Source of the DNA: Globisporangium splendens
Lineage: Eukaryota; Oomycota; Peronosporomycetes; Pythiales; Pythiaceae
Assembly (NCBI GenBank): GCA_006386115.1
Contig: VFIW01000042.1
Location: 248,001-312,000, forward strand
DNA length: 64,000 nucleotides
Direction of reading: 5' to 3'
Shown: positions 45,564 through 55,575 of the stretch, piece after piece
Numbering within the stretch: position 1 is the first letter of the stretch
Layout: each line of letters opens with the position of its first letter
The notes under the pieces: model-generated
The model's database searches: none
What the model was told of the DNA's origin: nothing
The model's input: only the letters and a program-made list of their open reading frames with translations
Position numbers and translations under genes: made by a program

Positions 45564-46913
45564 CTAAGAGAACTGGAGTGACGTGCGCACCGCTTTCAGC
45601 ACCGCATCAGTGGCCCGGTTCGTGCTCTCGGTGAGCTCCACTAATGTGTCTTCTGGTATGTCAAACGCACTGCGATGAAGCTTTGATTGCACCCATCGTG
45701 TCAGCACAACCATTTTCTCTTGCACCGTGGGCGGAGAATGTGTCGAGTGATCTTGCTCTTGGTTCGTCGAGTACCATTTCACCATCCAGATGCTCGTGAT
45801 GTCTTTTCGCAGTCTTTCGTGCGAGCGGTATGGGTAAAGCTCGTCCGAGTCGACGAAGTCAGTAGTTATCAACCCTTCATCACCCGCTTCATCGTCACCC
45901 AGTCCAGCTGAATCTGCTTTAAAGTCCGAATACACGACAGTGTTCAGCTCCACTTGAAGTCCGTCCGGATTGGTGGTCACCAGTCGATGCTGAGAGACTC
46001 TGGCATCGCCAGTCTCGTCGTCGTCCTCACGGAGTACATGATCTCCGAGCATTTCGGCCAGGCAAATCTCCAAATTGAGCATGTAGTAGCCAATTGCGTC
46101 GTACACTTGCTTGACGCTTTTCACTTGAGGCAGCGGAATGATATCCAACTTGACAGCGAATGTGTCTCCGTTCGCACTTTGGAGTCGGGAGGATTCCGAC
46201 AAGCGCAAAGTCATGTTCGTAAACTGGGTACGAGCGGTGATGAACTGTTTAGCACTCGCGAGTTGCTCTTGTCGCAAGTCTCTCAGCTGCTCGCAGCGCT
46301 TCTGTGCATCTATTCCAAGGTGCAACTGCGCTGACACTGGACTGGGTCTATGCTCGCTCTGCATATGCACAGGATAAAGAATGCATGACGTCAGTGGCCT
46401 GGGACACAACACTTTCAAAGCCTAAAGCCTTCTCACCGTATCTGCAGATAAAGCGGACCTGAAACCGGCGTTCAAGTACTGCTGGTTCCTCAAGATTTCC
46501 CGAAGTAGAGCATTGTTGATTCTTTGCTGCTCGATTGTTTGCGTGTCGGGAATGCCAGCGCGTTGCTTCAAATGCTCCAGTTTTGCCTCCAAGTACTTGA
46601 CCTCCTTTGTGAGAGTGTCCGATTCTTCCTATAGAGTTATGCATAGAAAGTCGCAAGTTGAAGTGAGCAAAAAAACATCTGGACATCCTCATCGAACCAC
46701 GAAACTGTATACCTTCCGTTGTTCATACGTTCGCTTTTTCTGCGTCGATCCGGCACTAGGAGCCATTGGTCCCACTGAATTGTTATGGTTGTCATTACCC
46801 ACAGTATCTCGACTGCTCTCCATTCGGCGCAGCTCTTCGTGGATCTGGTCAAGCTTGGCCATGTCGGATTGTGCCACACTGGGGCAGTCTCGTGGTTGCT
46901 GGGAGCTGTTCAT
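45564..46913 (-). CDS. bZIP-like protein, copy E (3 exons)
   Basis: Exons 46913-46713, 46628-46437 and 46358-45564, with introns of 84 and 78 bp, give 395 aa. Exon 1 (starting MNSSQQPRDCPS) ends TQKKRTYEQRK. Exon 2 starts EESDTLTKEVKYLEAKLEHL with three leucine heptads and ends SALSADT. Exon 3 has LHLGID, FITARTQF, TTDFVDSDELYPYRS and VVLTRWVQSKLH. All junctions are phase 0, as in the other five members. ATG 46913 is the first Met in a frame that is otherwise open only from a GTG. Apparently intact. It lies tail to tail with the G1 pseudogene. Confidence 0.8.
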
Positions 46914-48600
46914 GGTGGTGCTGTGTGCTCGGTGGCGAGTTGAAATGTGTTGTGGATGAAATCGAGGCACACACGCTCCTGACCCCGGATGTTCGAGTTT
47001 ACACCGAGTCGGAGATCGGCCGACCCCAGAGATCCTGCTGGAACTGCGGACATGTCGACATCACGCGCGTGCTGTTATTTTCTGATATAGTGTGCCATTC
47101 TCGCGTTCGTTTTAAATCGTTAAACTAGCAACCAACGAAAGAGACAATCGGCACAATTACGATCCTATCCTTATACGCCGTGGCGCACTTCAATATGCGA
47201 CAGAGAAAATCCATTTGTGCATGTCAACGAATGGATAGTCTGTTTGATAGGTTTATTGATAACTACATCAAGTAGATTTGTCATATTTTGTAAATTTTGA
47301 GAAATGCATGTAGTCTATTAGATAAGAACTTTCCAATTGTATGCACTAATCAGTTTCGCTGGTCGCACATGGGTACACGATACCGTAAACAGCTGACACG
47401 ATGGAGCGCATTGCCACGTCACGCGTTGCGCACGATGCATCCGATCTCGCGTAATCTGCACCATTCATTCGCGATGGTTTTCCTCCTTACTGCCTATCTT
47501 TCAGCCATTCGCTCGCATTTTGGTGATCCCATACCTGAATGTGGTTGGCACAATGCGAGAACCGAAGTCCATATCAGTGCATTCTGCTTGGGAGGTGGCG
47601 CTGGCCATGCATCAATTCATTGGAAACGAAAGTCCGTGTGACCGCTGTAATAAGCACCTTAGCCAAAGCAAAGCGAGCAGATGGCTGCTTAACCATTGGA
47701 GCAACTCGTTACAAGTCGTGTGGGCGACGCATCGGCTTCTTGCTGATATGGGAGCGACGATCTCAGACCAAATCAAGACCGAGAGATAAAACGAACTGTT
47801 TTGGAGCATGAAAGCTAAGTAACCTGCAAGATCATTCGCAGTTAAGCAAGCAAGCAGCACCCTAGACTAGCTATTGTTTGCTTCAAGGCAGCCTGGGTAT
47901 ATTTTTCCAGTGTGGTACATTGGTCGGACCGAGAATAGAAGTGCGAATCGAGGTGCTATTCTGAGTGCGAGAGTAACCGATTTGCCCGAATATAAGACCG
48001 GTCCCGAATAGAATCCTCTGCGAGTTGATGAAACGCTGCTGATAAATAGAAGTCCCTACCCGAATACAAACACCCACCCAAGCAAACACACTGACCACTC
48101 TGAATGGCCACACCAGCCACACACACTCACTGGCTGCTCCACTACCACATAGTCTACGCTGGAACCCGTTCCTCTTTCTCGGATTCATTTCAAAAAAAGC
48201 TGTAACGCGGACAAGTGATCAACACCGCCCGAAAAACCGAAGTCGTCGAGTAGATCGAGAGCTAGGATAAAGCGTACCGACGCGAGCAGATGGTTCCCCC
48301 CGCGCGGTGTGTGTTGGCGATGTGGTGCCAAGCAGACGGGACGACTGTTGCACACAGCATTGCCGCCGCTGGCTTCGCGCCGAGTCCTTCACAGTGGTTC
48401 GTTGTCAACCACAACGTGTATGGTAACAAAAGTGTTGACAAATGGAGCGAAGAGACAAAGGAAGATGAGGATGTAGATCAGTTATTTTGAATGACGTCCT
48501 AGATGATATTACTTGGTTTGATGAATAGACGATTAGATGGTATAACACCGCTTGAAGATTTCAATTCGAAAATCACCACCACAGTTATAAGACCTCACCC
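46914..48600. other. Non-coding stretch, nothing recognised
   Basis: The + frames at 47297-47641 and 47520-47789 overlap each other and show no motif. No RNA gene seen. Confidence 0.45.
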
Positions 48601-48689
48601 AAGCACAGTCCCCTCTGACGCTTGTGGGCTGTTACTGAGAAATAGAGTCCCGGATAGTAATCGGGAAAATCCGTTATTTTTGTGCGAAG

Positions 48690-49034
48690 AACGTCTTCGG
48701 TAGTGCAAAGAGCAGCAAGTCACCACACAGCAGCAATAAGTATGAGGTCGCGAGCGATGCAACTAGCGAGAACGAACGCGGGAGCGAGAACAATACCTCC
48801 AGTAAACCGGAGGAGTCAAAGTCACCCAAGTCGAAACAAAGGTCGTTGAGTCGGCGAAGCTTTGCGTCGTTCTCGGATGCCATCAAAGTGCTGCCTTCAG
48901 TTCTCATAAGCGCACGCGACTTTCGAAACCTCCAGCATCAAATGGAGTCGCCCCACAACCGCAGTGACGACGTCGAAGCTACGATCGTGTTCATGAATCT
49001 CGTAACCATGAATGACCCGATCCATTGCGGTTGA
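48690..49034 (+). pseudogene. Relic of the G membrane-protein family (G3)
   Basis: It encodes a decayed acidic Ser-rich linker, then LSRRSFASFSDAIKVLPSVL and LQHQMESPHNRSDDVEATI, matching the C-terminal part of G1/G2. It then jumps from MNDPI directly to IHCG-stop. The ~60 residues between these points in G1/G2 (VYFCYVMGG to TDL) are missing. The join falls at a gatc present at both deletion edges in G1. No membrane segments upstream are recognisable. Confidence 0.7.
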
Positions 49035-49605
49035 GATAGGCAACGAATGCCAGCCAGCTGGCTGCTTAGAAATGGAAAGACCCCAACTGACTGAGATTGA
49101 CGGAGACATCTGCCAGTAAGTTGCCCGAAGACAGGAAATAGCCTATGTGCTTGCGTTGCTGAGCGCCAGCCATTCACTGAGATTTGCCTTGGGACAAGTG
49201 ACTTTACCAAAGTCGAAATCGTGCTGGCATCATCAGCGGCGTCCCCCCGATGACACCAGCAGGATGCATGTCTATCCTTCGGTGTATTCTGTTACCTTAG
49301 ATTGCACAAGTTACCCCAAGACAGACCTCAAGATTGACGTTCATGGAAGGTGCCTTCAGCCGCAAGGGTAGATGCAGGACAGACAACGTCCCTGTTCTTC
49401 ACTTGCCATTTTCGCAACTACCTGCCAACTCACCTCCTCCATGCTTTAGAACATGGTTCGTCTGCGTGTGCATTTATTGCTTTGCAATTGATTTTGGAAA
49501 GAAAAGAGTGTGCCTCTGGGTACGTCAACTTGAACACGCTGGACTAGTGCCTAATTGATCTGCCTTTACATAATACTGTGTGTCTGTCCACACACTGTTT
49601 GCTTC
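49035..49605. other. Region downstream of DIS3
   Basis: No gene seen. It probably includes the 3' end of the DIS3 transcript; no clear signal was picked out. Confidence 0.45.
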
Positions 49606-52600
49606 TTATGATTTTCGCTTTTTCTGGGCCAAGGATTTCTGTTGCTGTTCCTGTGGACGCTTCTTGGACGTGTCGTTGTCTTCGGCGCTGGTCTCCTCCT
49701 CCGTCACCAGATCCATTTTCAGCTCCTGGCGGTTGCCAAATGTCAGCACGACGTACACCTTGACTTGAACCTTGTCGAACACCTGTAGCTGGCGGCCATT
49801 CTGCTTCCACAGTGTCAAAATGTGCTTGTCCGCGTCGAAACTCACGACCTTGTCGTCCTGCTCGTCCTTTTCACACAAGAAGATCATGCCTTCGATCCCG
49901 AAACGAGGCAGCAAGACACCGACACCGTTATTCTTCACCTTGGTGATCACAGCATCCGTCGTGGTCGGGAATTGCTTGAAGTACAGCAATGTGTGCAAAC
50001 TCGTCGACGCACGACCAGCCAGTTGCGCAGCGTGGTGGCGACGATTAAGCTGCTCGCTGATCTCGTGCAGGTGCGATTTGTTCTCCAGGTAGCTCGGCAA
50101 TGGCGTGACACCAATCGCTGCAGCAAGCAAGCGGTGCACGACGACATCGGCGTACCGACGAATGGGCGACGTGAAGTGCGTGTAAATCGGCGCAGCGAGA
50201 CCGTAGTGGTGAAACTCCTTCGGGGTGACTTCACCCGAGCTGAAGTAGCTCGCAGGCATCATACAACGCGTACACAAGATACGCAGGAGTTTGTTGAAGT
50301 ATGGATTCTTCTTTCTCGTCTTCGTCTCTTGCTCCTGGGCGGCGTCCAACGAATCCTGCAGCTGCTTCGAGCTGTCGACTTGGAGATCAACACCTACAGC
50401 CTTTGCCTGACTGCACAACAAGTCGAATTGGCGCTTCGATGGCGCGGGATGACGTCGCAGCATGGAAAACGTCGGGAAATGACGCACAATTTTCTTCGCC
50501 ACAGTGATGTTCGCAAGAAGCATAAACTCTTCGACAAGCGCGTTCGTGTCTCGGAGCGCATACATCTGCACATCCAATGGATTCTGCGTCTCCGTGTCAA
50601 GCACGAAGCGCACTTCAGGCGATGCCAGCGTCAACGCACCAGCCTGGATACGCTTTGCGCGCAGACGCGTCGCGATCGCATTCAACGTCTTGATGCCACC
50701 ACCGAGCAAGTTCTTGCGAGCATGCTCCTTGTCGCCTTTGTTCGCCTTCTTACCATTCGCGCTGCCTTGCTTCTTGTCTTCTTGGCCGAGGACAGCGCCA
50801 GCTTCTGGATCGTCCAAAAACACTTGTGCTTCCTGGTACGAGAGCGACGCAACAGATCGGATGATACTCTTGCAAAACGAGACGTCAATGATCTGCACTT
50901 CGCGATCGCCCACGAGCTGCATCTCCCAGAGCACACTGAACGCAAAGTGATCTTCGGTCGAGGTAAGCGAACACAATTTTGTCGTCAGCAACCCTGGAAG
51001 CATATCAAGACGACGGTCCACGAGGTACGTCGAGGTGCCACGATCAGCAGCTTCTTCATCCAGTGGACTGCCAGGAGCGACGAAGTGCGTCACATCGGCA
51101 ATGTGCACGCCGACTTGGAGGTTACCGTTTGGCAGCAACGACACATGCAACGCGTCATCGATATCTTTACAGTTAGGCGGATCGATACTCATCACAGGAA
51201 GCCCACGAAGATCACGACGGCCAATCGAGTTTTCTTCCGTGATCTTCCAGTCCTCAGGAGGCAGGCAACGCATGACTTCGTCACTGAATTGGTCAGTCGG
51301 GATGTCGTGCTCAATGAGAAGCACGTTGGTCTCTGTTTCCTTGTCGCCAATCACACCAAGCGTGCGAACGTAGTGACCGATGGGGAATTTGCTGTCGGCT
51401 GGCCATGAGTCAATGGCCACGAGAATACGCTTGTCCATGAGCGTATCTTGTTGACGCGTCTGGATCTTGATCTTTGGCACTTTGCGATCAATTGGTACAA
51501 ACAGACAGTGACCTGACGACGATTGCACAGCGCCAGCCGTGCGAGGAGGCTCCAAGGATCCGCAAAACTTGCGCCAGTTGCGTTGAATGATCCCAACGAC
51601 CTTACCTGCTGGCTTGATGCTCAGTGTAAGGTCACTCTGAATGAGCGCAGCTTGCTCCAATGGTACAGTCGGCTCCGCGACACCAATGTCTTCTGGTCGT
51701 TCATCCTCTTCTTTTTCACGTTCAAGATCGTCATCTTCTTCCAACGCTTCAGCCGCAGCGCTCCCACTGGCAGCAAAAGAATCCGATGGCTTCTTCCATT
51801 GCGACTTTGGGAGCAATTGGATCGCAACCACATCGCCATCGATGGCGCGATTGATATGTTCACGACCTTGAATAAGCACTGGCACCTTCACATCTCCAAC
51901 ACCATGGATCAGCACGTGGCACTCGAGCGCGTGATCACGGTTGCACCGGATCACGCCTTGGAAAAATCGCTTGTTCTTGATACCAGCCAAGATTTCTGAC
52001 ATCTTCAAGTGTTCTGGGTACAGCGTCTTGCGCTTCTTGCTGCTGCTCACTCCTTCGCTCGACGCTACTGCTCCCTCCGTTGCAGTCGTCGACATCAGAT
52101 CACGCAGTTCCGGACATTCTTTCTCGATAGGTCGAAGAAACTCTTCAATCGTCGTTCCGTTCTTGACACCATGAAGTTCGGCATTGGCAAGATCTTCGGC
52201 ATTGTTGGCAACAAAGAGCACCTTGACGTCGCGGCGCTGCAATTCCAGCAAGTGGTTCGCATACCACTTCCAGGCCACCGCGACAGCGCGGCGGTTGCGT
52301 TCTTCATCGGATTCCAACTGGTTGTCTTCACCAGACGTCTCGCCGTCAGTGCCACTCGACCCAGCAGTTGGCTCGACAGGCAACTTCCGCTTCTTCTGCA
52401 CATAACTCACACGGTGGTGCTCGTTCGCGAACACAACGAAGCGTCGGTCCGGGTTCATGATCAGCGCGCGTAGGCGGTTGTACACGCCGAGGTCGTGGCG
52501 CTTGACGAACTCCCACACGGTCTCCAGGATGATGATGTCGGCAAATACCTCGATGTCCATGTGCTTCTTACGCGTCGAGAACTCGAGCACGTCCATCTGG

Positions 52601-52890
52601 TGCAGCACCACCTCCATGGACGGCACCAGGTACACGTCGTTGTGCGGCCGCGTGGACAGGATCGACTTGGTCATACCCATGACGTGCGACGACGCGGTCG
52701 TGTCATTCTCCGTCACGCAGAGCGAGCAGTTGGGGATCGAGCAGCTCAGGTCGTCGCGCAGGTAGCGCTCCTTGACCGTGCGGATGATCTTGCCGCGCTT
52801 CGTTGCGAAGTTGCGCTCGTCCACGCACCAGAGCAGCGCGCTCTCGCCAGCGCCCGTCGCGGCCGCGTCCTCGTCGTGCGTGTGCGCCAT
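49606..52890 (-). CDS. DIS3: RNA exosome 3'-5' exoribonuclease DIS3/RRP44
   Basis: Single-exon gene of 1094 aa. ATG 52890 is chosen because the frame upstream holds no other Met. In order: a CR3 Cys motif (CSIPNCSLC) after KERYLRDD; a PIN domain (VPSMEVVLHQMDVLE, FANEHHRVSYV, AVAWKWYANHL); cold-shock domains with a long acidic insert; an RNB domain (about residue 564: SIDPPNCKDIDDALH, GVHIADVTHFV, HYGLAAPIYTHFTSPIRRY); an S1 domain; and a Lys/Arg-rich tail ending KKRKS, likely nuclear-targeting. It is the catalytic subunit of the RNA exosome, degrading RNA 3' to 5'. The RNB and GDKETETNVLLIEHD segments are DIS3-type, not DIS3L-type. By my alignment the four PIN catalytic acidic positions are Ser, Phe, Arg and Asn, so endonuclease activity is probably lost. 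Confidence 0.96.
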   Translation of the reverse strand: MAHTHDEDAAATGAGESALLWCVDERNFATKRGKIIRTVKERYLRDDLSCSIPNCSLCVTENDTTASSHVMGMTKSILSTRPHNDVYLVPSMEVVLHQMDVLEFSTRKKHMDIEVFADIIILETVWEFVKRHDLGVYNRLRALIMNPDRRFVVFANEHHRVSYVQKKRKLPVEPTAGSSGTDGETSGEDNQLESDEERNRRAVAVAWKWYANHLLELQRRDVKVLFVANNAEDLANAELHGVKNGTTIEEFLRPIEKECPELRDLMSTTATEGAVASSEGVSSSKKRKTLYPEHLKMSEILAGIKNKRFFQGVIRCNRDHALECHVLIHGVGDVKVPVLIQGREHINRAIDGDVVAIQLLPKSQWKKPSDSFAASGSAAAEALEEDDDLEREKEEDERPEDIGVAEPTVPLEQAALIQSDLTLSIKPAGKVVGIIQRNWRKFCGSLEPPRTAGAVQSSSGHCLFVPIDRKVPKIKIQTRQQDTLMDKRILVAIDSWPADSKFPIGHYVRTLGVIGDKETETNVLLIEHDIPTDQFSDEVMRCLPPEDWKITEENSIGRRDLRGLPVMSIDPPNCKDIDDALHVSLLPNGNLQVGVHIADVTHFVAPGSPLDEEAADRGTSTYLVDRRLDMLPGLLTTKLCSLTSTEDHFAFSVLWEMQLVGDREVQIIDVSFCKSIIRSVASLSYQEAQVFLDDPEAGAVLGQEDKKQGSANGKKANKGDKEHARKNLLGGGIKTLNAIATRLRAKRIQAGALTLASPEVRFVLDTETQNPLDVQMYALRDTNALVEEFMLLANITVAKKIVRHFPTFSMLRRHPAPSKRQFDLLCSQAKAVGVDLQVDSSKQLQDSLDAAQEQETKTRKKNPYFNKLLRILCTRCMMPASYFSSGEVTPKEFHHYGLAAPIYTHFTSPIRRYADVVVHRLLAAAIGVTPLPSYLENKSHLHEISEQLNRRHHAAQLAGRASTSLHTLLYFKQFPTTTDAVITKVKNNGVGVLLPRFGIEGMIFLCEKDEQDDKVVSFDADKHILTLWKQNGRQLQVFDKVQVKVYVVLTFGNRQELKMDLVTEEETSAEDNDTSKKRPQEQQQKSLAQKKRKS

Positions 52891-53275
52891 CTTGTGTGTG
52901 TGTGTGTGTGGTGGCGCCTGTGATGGTTCTTGGAAGGCCACTGGTGGCGAGCTCTTTCGAAGTAACGGAGAAATAGCCAATCATCAATGCGCGAGAGATA
53001 TGATTTTAACCAACCAAGGCAGGATATGATCGGTATTTTTAGCGAATCATTGTCCCTATATCATTTTAGTGACATGTCAGTATACAACATTTTTCGTTCA
53101 AAGTGTTTCAACCAATGAAATAGTAGAATAGTAGTGCCATTTTAAGCGAATCAAAGTCGAGTATGACTGCAGTGACATGCCATTGAAACGAGTACCCTTC
53201 GTACTAGGTATCGTTTTAGGAAGGATTGTTGGCGCCATTTTGCACCGCATTTGAAAAAGGAAACAAAAAGAGAAG
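52891..53275. promoter_or_regulatory. Divergent promoter region, DIS3 and coiled-coil gene
   Basis: The 385 bp between two oppositely transcribed starts presumably contains both promoters. A GT dinucleotide run (about 52893-52911) lies directly upstream of the DIS3 ATG, within its 5' leader. No TATA box was singled out. The call rests on gene arrangement only. Confidence 0.5.
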
Positions 53276-54377
53276 ATGTCGATGGAGAACGACGCGATGG
53301 ACGCGCAACGCGGCGCGAGTTTCTCGGCTGCGCTGTCAAGAGAACGCCGGATGAAGCGTGCGGACAACGTGCGAGACGCGGGTCTCTCGTCTGGCGCTGT
53401 AAGCGGCTCACAAGAAGGTATGAACTGCACGTTATTACGCGCGTAAAAGCAGCCACCTTCACATTCCGTCGTCGCGATGCGGATATTTAAGCTTGTTCTC
53501 TGACGCTATTGTCATGCCCTGATCTGTGACACCATCACCGACAGGGAGTAGCGGCAATGCGAGTGGGAAGGTGTTTACGCGGCTCTTCAAGTCGGCGGGC
53601 ATCGCTCCCCCCAAGAGCGGGCAGACGAGAATCCCGCGGTTCGGATCGCAGACGGATTTAGAGCAAGAGTCGAGCAGTTTGGATCCGCGATCGCCCGGTC
53701 CACCATCAGCACCAGCACTATCACCCTCAAGCACGGCTGGTAGCACGTTGTCGATGATACGAGCCTTGGACAATGGGACGCCGTCACGGCTCGCGCGGTT
53801 TCGAGCGAAAAACTGGATGAAGGACGTGGGGAAGAAGCGCGCGCTTGAGGCTGTGGACGGCGCCATGTCGCCCCCTGCAAAGCGGAAAGCAGTCACATCG
53901 CTGTTTCCAGACGAACCCAGTGGACGTTCTGGTTGGTCGGAGGAGGTGAATCAAGGCAAACATGAAGAGGAAGTGGAGCGCGAGCGGTTGTCCGATTCGG
54001 CCACGATCATCAGCTTTGGAGGACCGTCGTCTTCTCTTTCAACGTCGCAGCCTCCACCTCAACCGGACGCTGTGGGAACTTTTGAAGATATCGAGCTGCG
54101 GCTTCAGCAGGAGATCAAAGTTGGATTGGGTCTGAAGCAAGATTTGTCCCGCGACAACGCGCGCATGAAGCTCAAAATGGACAGCTTACGAGACGATATC
54201 GACTACTACTATGAGCTTCTGGCAAGAATCGAAGCAGTCGCACTACACGCAAAAAGCCAAGCAGTGGCAGCGCCAAGCGGCGATGAGAGTGCGAGTAATG
54301 CTGCTAGTGTCGTCAAACTCGCCGAGGAGATTCAGCGTGTCATCAGTGCGCCAAAGTCCGGTCAACGTCTCAACTAG
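53276..54377 (+). CDS. Hypothetical protein with C-terminal coiled coil (2 exons)
   Basis: Exon 1 is 53276-53417 (MSMENDAMDAQRGASFSAAL and onward) and exon 2 is 53545-54377, joined by a 127-bp GT-AG intron in phase 1, giving 324 aa. Without exon 1 the long frame would have to start at a GTG, so the spliced model is preferred. The N-terminal two thirds are rich in Ser, Pro and basic residues, with segments FTRLFKSAGIAPPKSGQTR and SRLARFRAKNWMKDVGKKR and a basic SPPAKRKA motif. The last third is a predicted coiled coil (IELRLQQEIKVGLGLKQDL, MKLKMDSLRDDIDYYYELL). I do not recognise the family. A nuclear structural or cell-division protein would fit, but that is a guess. Confidence 0.7.
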
Positions 54378-55509
54378 TAGATGGTAATGGCGAAGTGAGG
54401 TCAAGCGAGGATGGCGGCTACCGCGCAAGGTGAACGAGGGTGAATGTGGATGACCGATTTAAATGTGTTTCCTGTTCCAGGCACTTGAGTGCAGCAAACA
54501 GCCCTACGTCGCTACGTTTCATGCAGCCAGGGAACGAAACGAGTCTGATCGCAGTAATCCTGCTCAGCATACCGACTGCGTCAAGTTGTCACAAAATATT
54601 CTTCTCGCCTGTTTCGTCTCGCATCGACGCAAGCCGGGTTGCGATTGTCAGTTTCGACTTGCGAAGTGTTCAGCGCCGAGTTTTTTTGCCAGTTTATGCA
54701 AGCTCTTTCGAGTAAGCGGGGAAACCAGTTATTCCTGTTGAGTCTCGATACGTTACCAAGAGAACGAACAGATCGAGCGAGATTATCCGACGGATGAGAA
54801 GGCGCGGATGCTTTGCACGAGATGGACTTTGACGAGTTCTGGAACATTATTTTACCAGTCGATGCCGAGTTTGGAGTGCATTGATTAGTACCACTTAGTG
54901 AAACGTCGAACTTCCAAGTGTCTGCTGTACGATGGTGACTTGAAGCAGCAGACGTTCCTAACGCAGGCCAGAAGACGGTGGCATATGCAGCGCATTCGCG
55001 TTCCGGAACGCGTGAATATACGCTGCCTTCAATCAAAGAAATATCAAGTCGTAAGTACTGCGATTCTTACGTTTTTATTGATCGCTACTGTTCATTCCTT
55101 GGTGTTGCGAATAGCTGATTATTACGTTTCCCTGTTGCTGCGCACTTAGAGCCTCACCAAGACGCGCAATGTGCTCCACTGTCAATGGAAGTCCGAACTC
55201 GGCACCGGACTCGCGCTTCGCTGTAGCCGATTAATAAAAACCAGACGCGTGACGTAGTTCACGCAAACGGACAGCGCACGGCATAGGAAGTTATCAGTTG
55301 ATGCAGAATGACCCCCGAGAAGGTATGAGCAACACGGTGTTTCTGAATCTGCTGTGTTGCAGCTGTTTCTGGGCAGCTTGCTTATCCGAAAGAATCAAGA
55401 AAAACACACCCACCGCTCGAGCTCTTATTCGTTCTCCACAAAACCACTTCAGAGCATCATGGCGACAGTCCAAGCACCGTAGAAATCCTCCCCAGTAGTT
55501 GAGTCGAGT
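54378..55509. other. Intergenic, possible decayed exon near 54900-55050
   Basis: A stretch reading DLKQQTFLTQARRRWHMQRI, ending before a gtaagt donor-like site near 55050, has a coding look but no partner exons. Nothing else recognised. Confidence 0.35.
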
Positions 55510-55575
55510 ATCCCGCCAAGAAATTCTCACTCACTGTTGCACACAACGAATGCCAAGCATCAACAAGACAGTCCG

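Noticed and set aside
49822..51408. 528-codon + strand ORF
   Set aside because: It is the antisense shadow of the DIS3 RNB/S1 region. It has no motif, and its composition follows the opposite strand's codons.
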